Source of the DNA: Rutpela maculata
Lineage: Eukaryota > Arthropoda > Insecta > Coleoptera > Cerambycidae
Reading direction: 5' to 3'
Assembly (NCBI GenBank): GCA_936432065.2
Contig: OW386292.2
Span: 101,761,829-101,825,828 of the forward strand
DNA: 64,000 bases
The translations under genes were made by a program, and so were the position numbers. How positions within the stretch are numbered: position 1 is the stretch's first letter; every line of letters starts with the position of its first letter. Below are positions 63,951-64,000 of this stretch, one piece after another. Below the pieces are notes generated by a model that saw only the letters and a list, made by a program, of their open reading frames with translations, was not told the DNA's origin and searched no databases.

Positions 63951-64000
63951 TGACCGTTGTTAATACTACAGACTCAGTTTTTTCTCATTGACATATGTCA
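63951..64000. other. Window end, nothing recognised
   Basis: Fifty bases after the end of the BESS-like frame, with no feature. Confidence 0.4.

Overview
The window is a piece of an arthropod, most likely insect, nuclear genome. It is AT-rich and has spliceosomal introns, pol III-type SINE boxes, microsatellites and dense nested transposons. No ordinary host gene is clearly visible. It is dominated by two large virus-like DNA transposons of the Polinton/Maverick class. These carry adintovirus-like genes: protein-primed-type family B DNA polymerase, retroviral-type integrase with chromodomain, packaging ATPase, adenain-like protease, parvovirus-type phospholipase A2 protein, and penton-like and hexon-like capsid proteins.

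Element 1 (left edge to about 18004; its left end lies outside the window) reads: PolB (+, frameshifted), BIR-domain protein, small ORFs, two proteins sharing a C-terminal Cys-Pro motif, a PP1-regulator-like (PPP1R15/GADD34-type) ORF, integrase, DUF8207-like protein, ATPase, PLA2 protein, protease, penton (split by an LTR retrotransposon), a 45-aa basic ORF, hexon, a nuclease-like gene and a 136-aa ORF. Element 2 (30593-49892, 19.3 kb) is complete end to end. It has long terminal inverted repeats beginning AG and a perfect 6-bp target duplication TATGTA. It has the same integrase-to-hexon core, but PolB sits at the opposite end, a second PPP1R15-like ORF lies at the left, and a 0.7-kb array of palindromes lies near the right. 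Both elements are decayed by frameshifts, stops or insertions in some genes, while other genes are intact.

From 18005 to 30586 lie a tRNA-type SINE, hairpin elements and a complete LINE. The LINE's ORF1 and ORF2 are in one frame, separated by a UAG stop in the exact context UAG-CAA-UUA. The LINE sits inside an inverted repeat. A Ty3/Gypsy pol remnant is split between 29425-29818 and about 51640-57510; element 2 and foldback elements lie in the interruption. Element 2 itself contains hexanucleotide microsatellites, a Jockey/CR1-like LINE fragment and an R2/R4-type LINE 3' end inserted in (AAT)n.

The right end (58782-63950) is a decayed PIF/Harbinger-like MADF-BESS gene and transposase. It is interrupted by an intact hAT-type transposon (60227-63568) with an 8-bp target duplication (CTACACAA) and a two-exon transposase gene of 748 aa.

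Transcription of the Polinton genes appears to use an arthropod core promoter, a TATA box followed 28-33 nt later by a TCA(G/T)T initiator. It recurs before at least six genes on both strands and decides several start codons.
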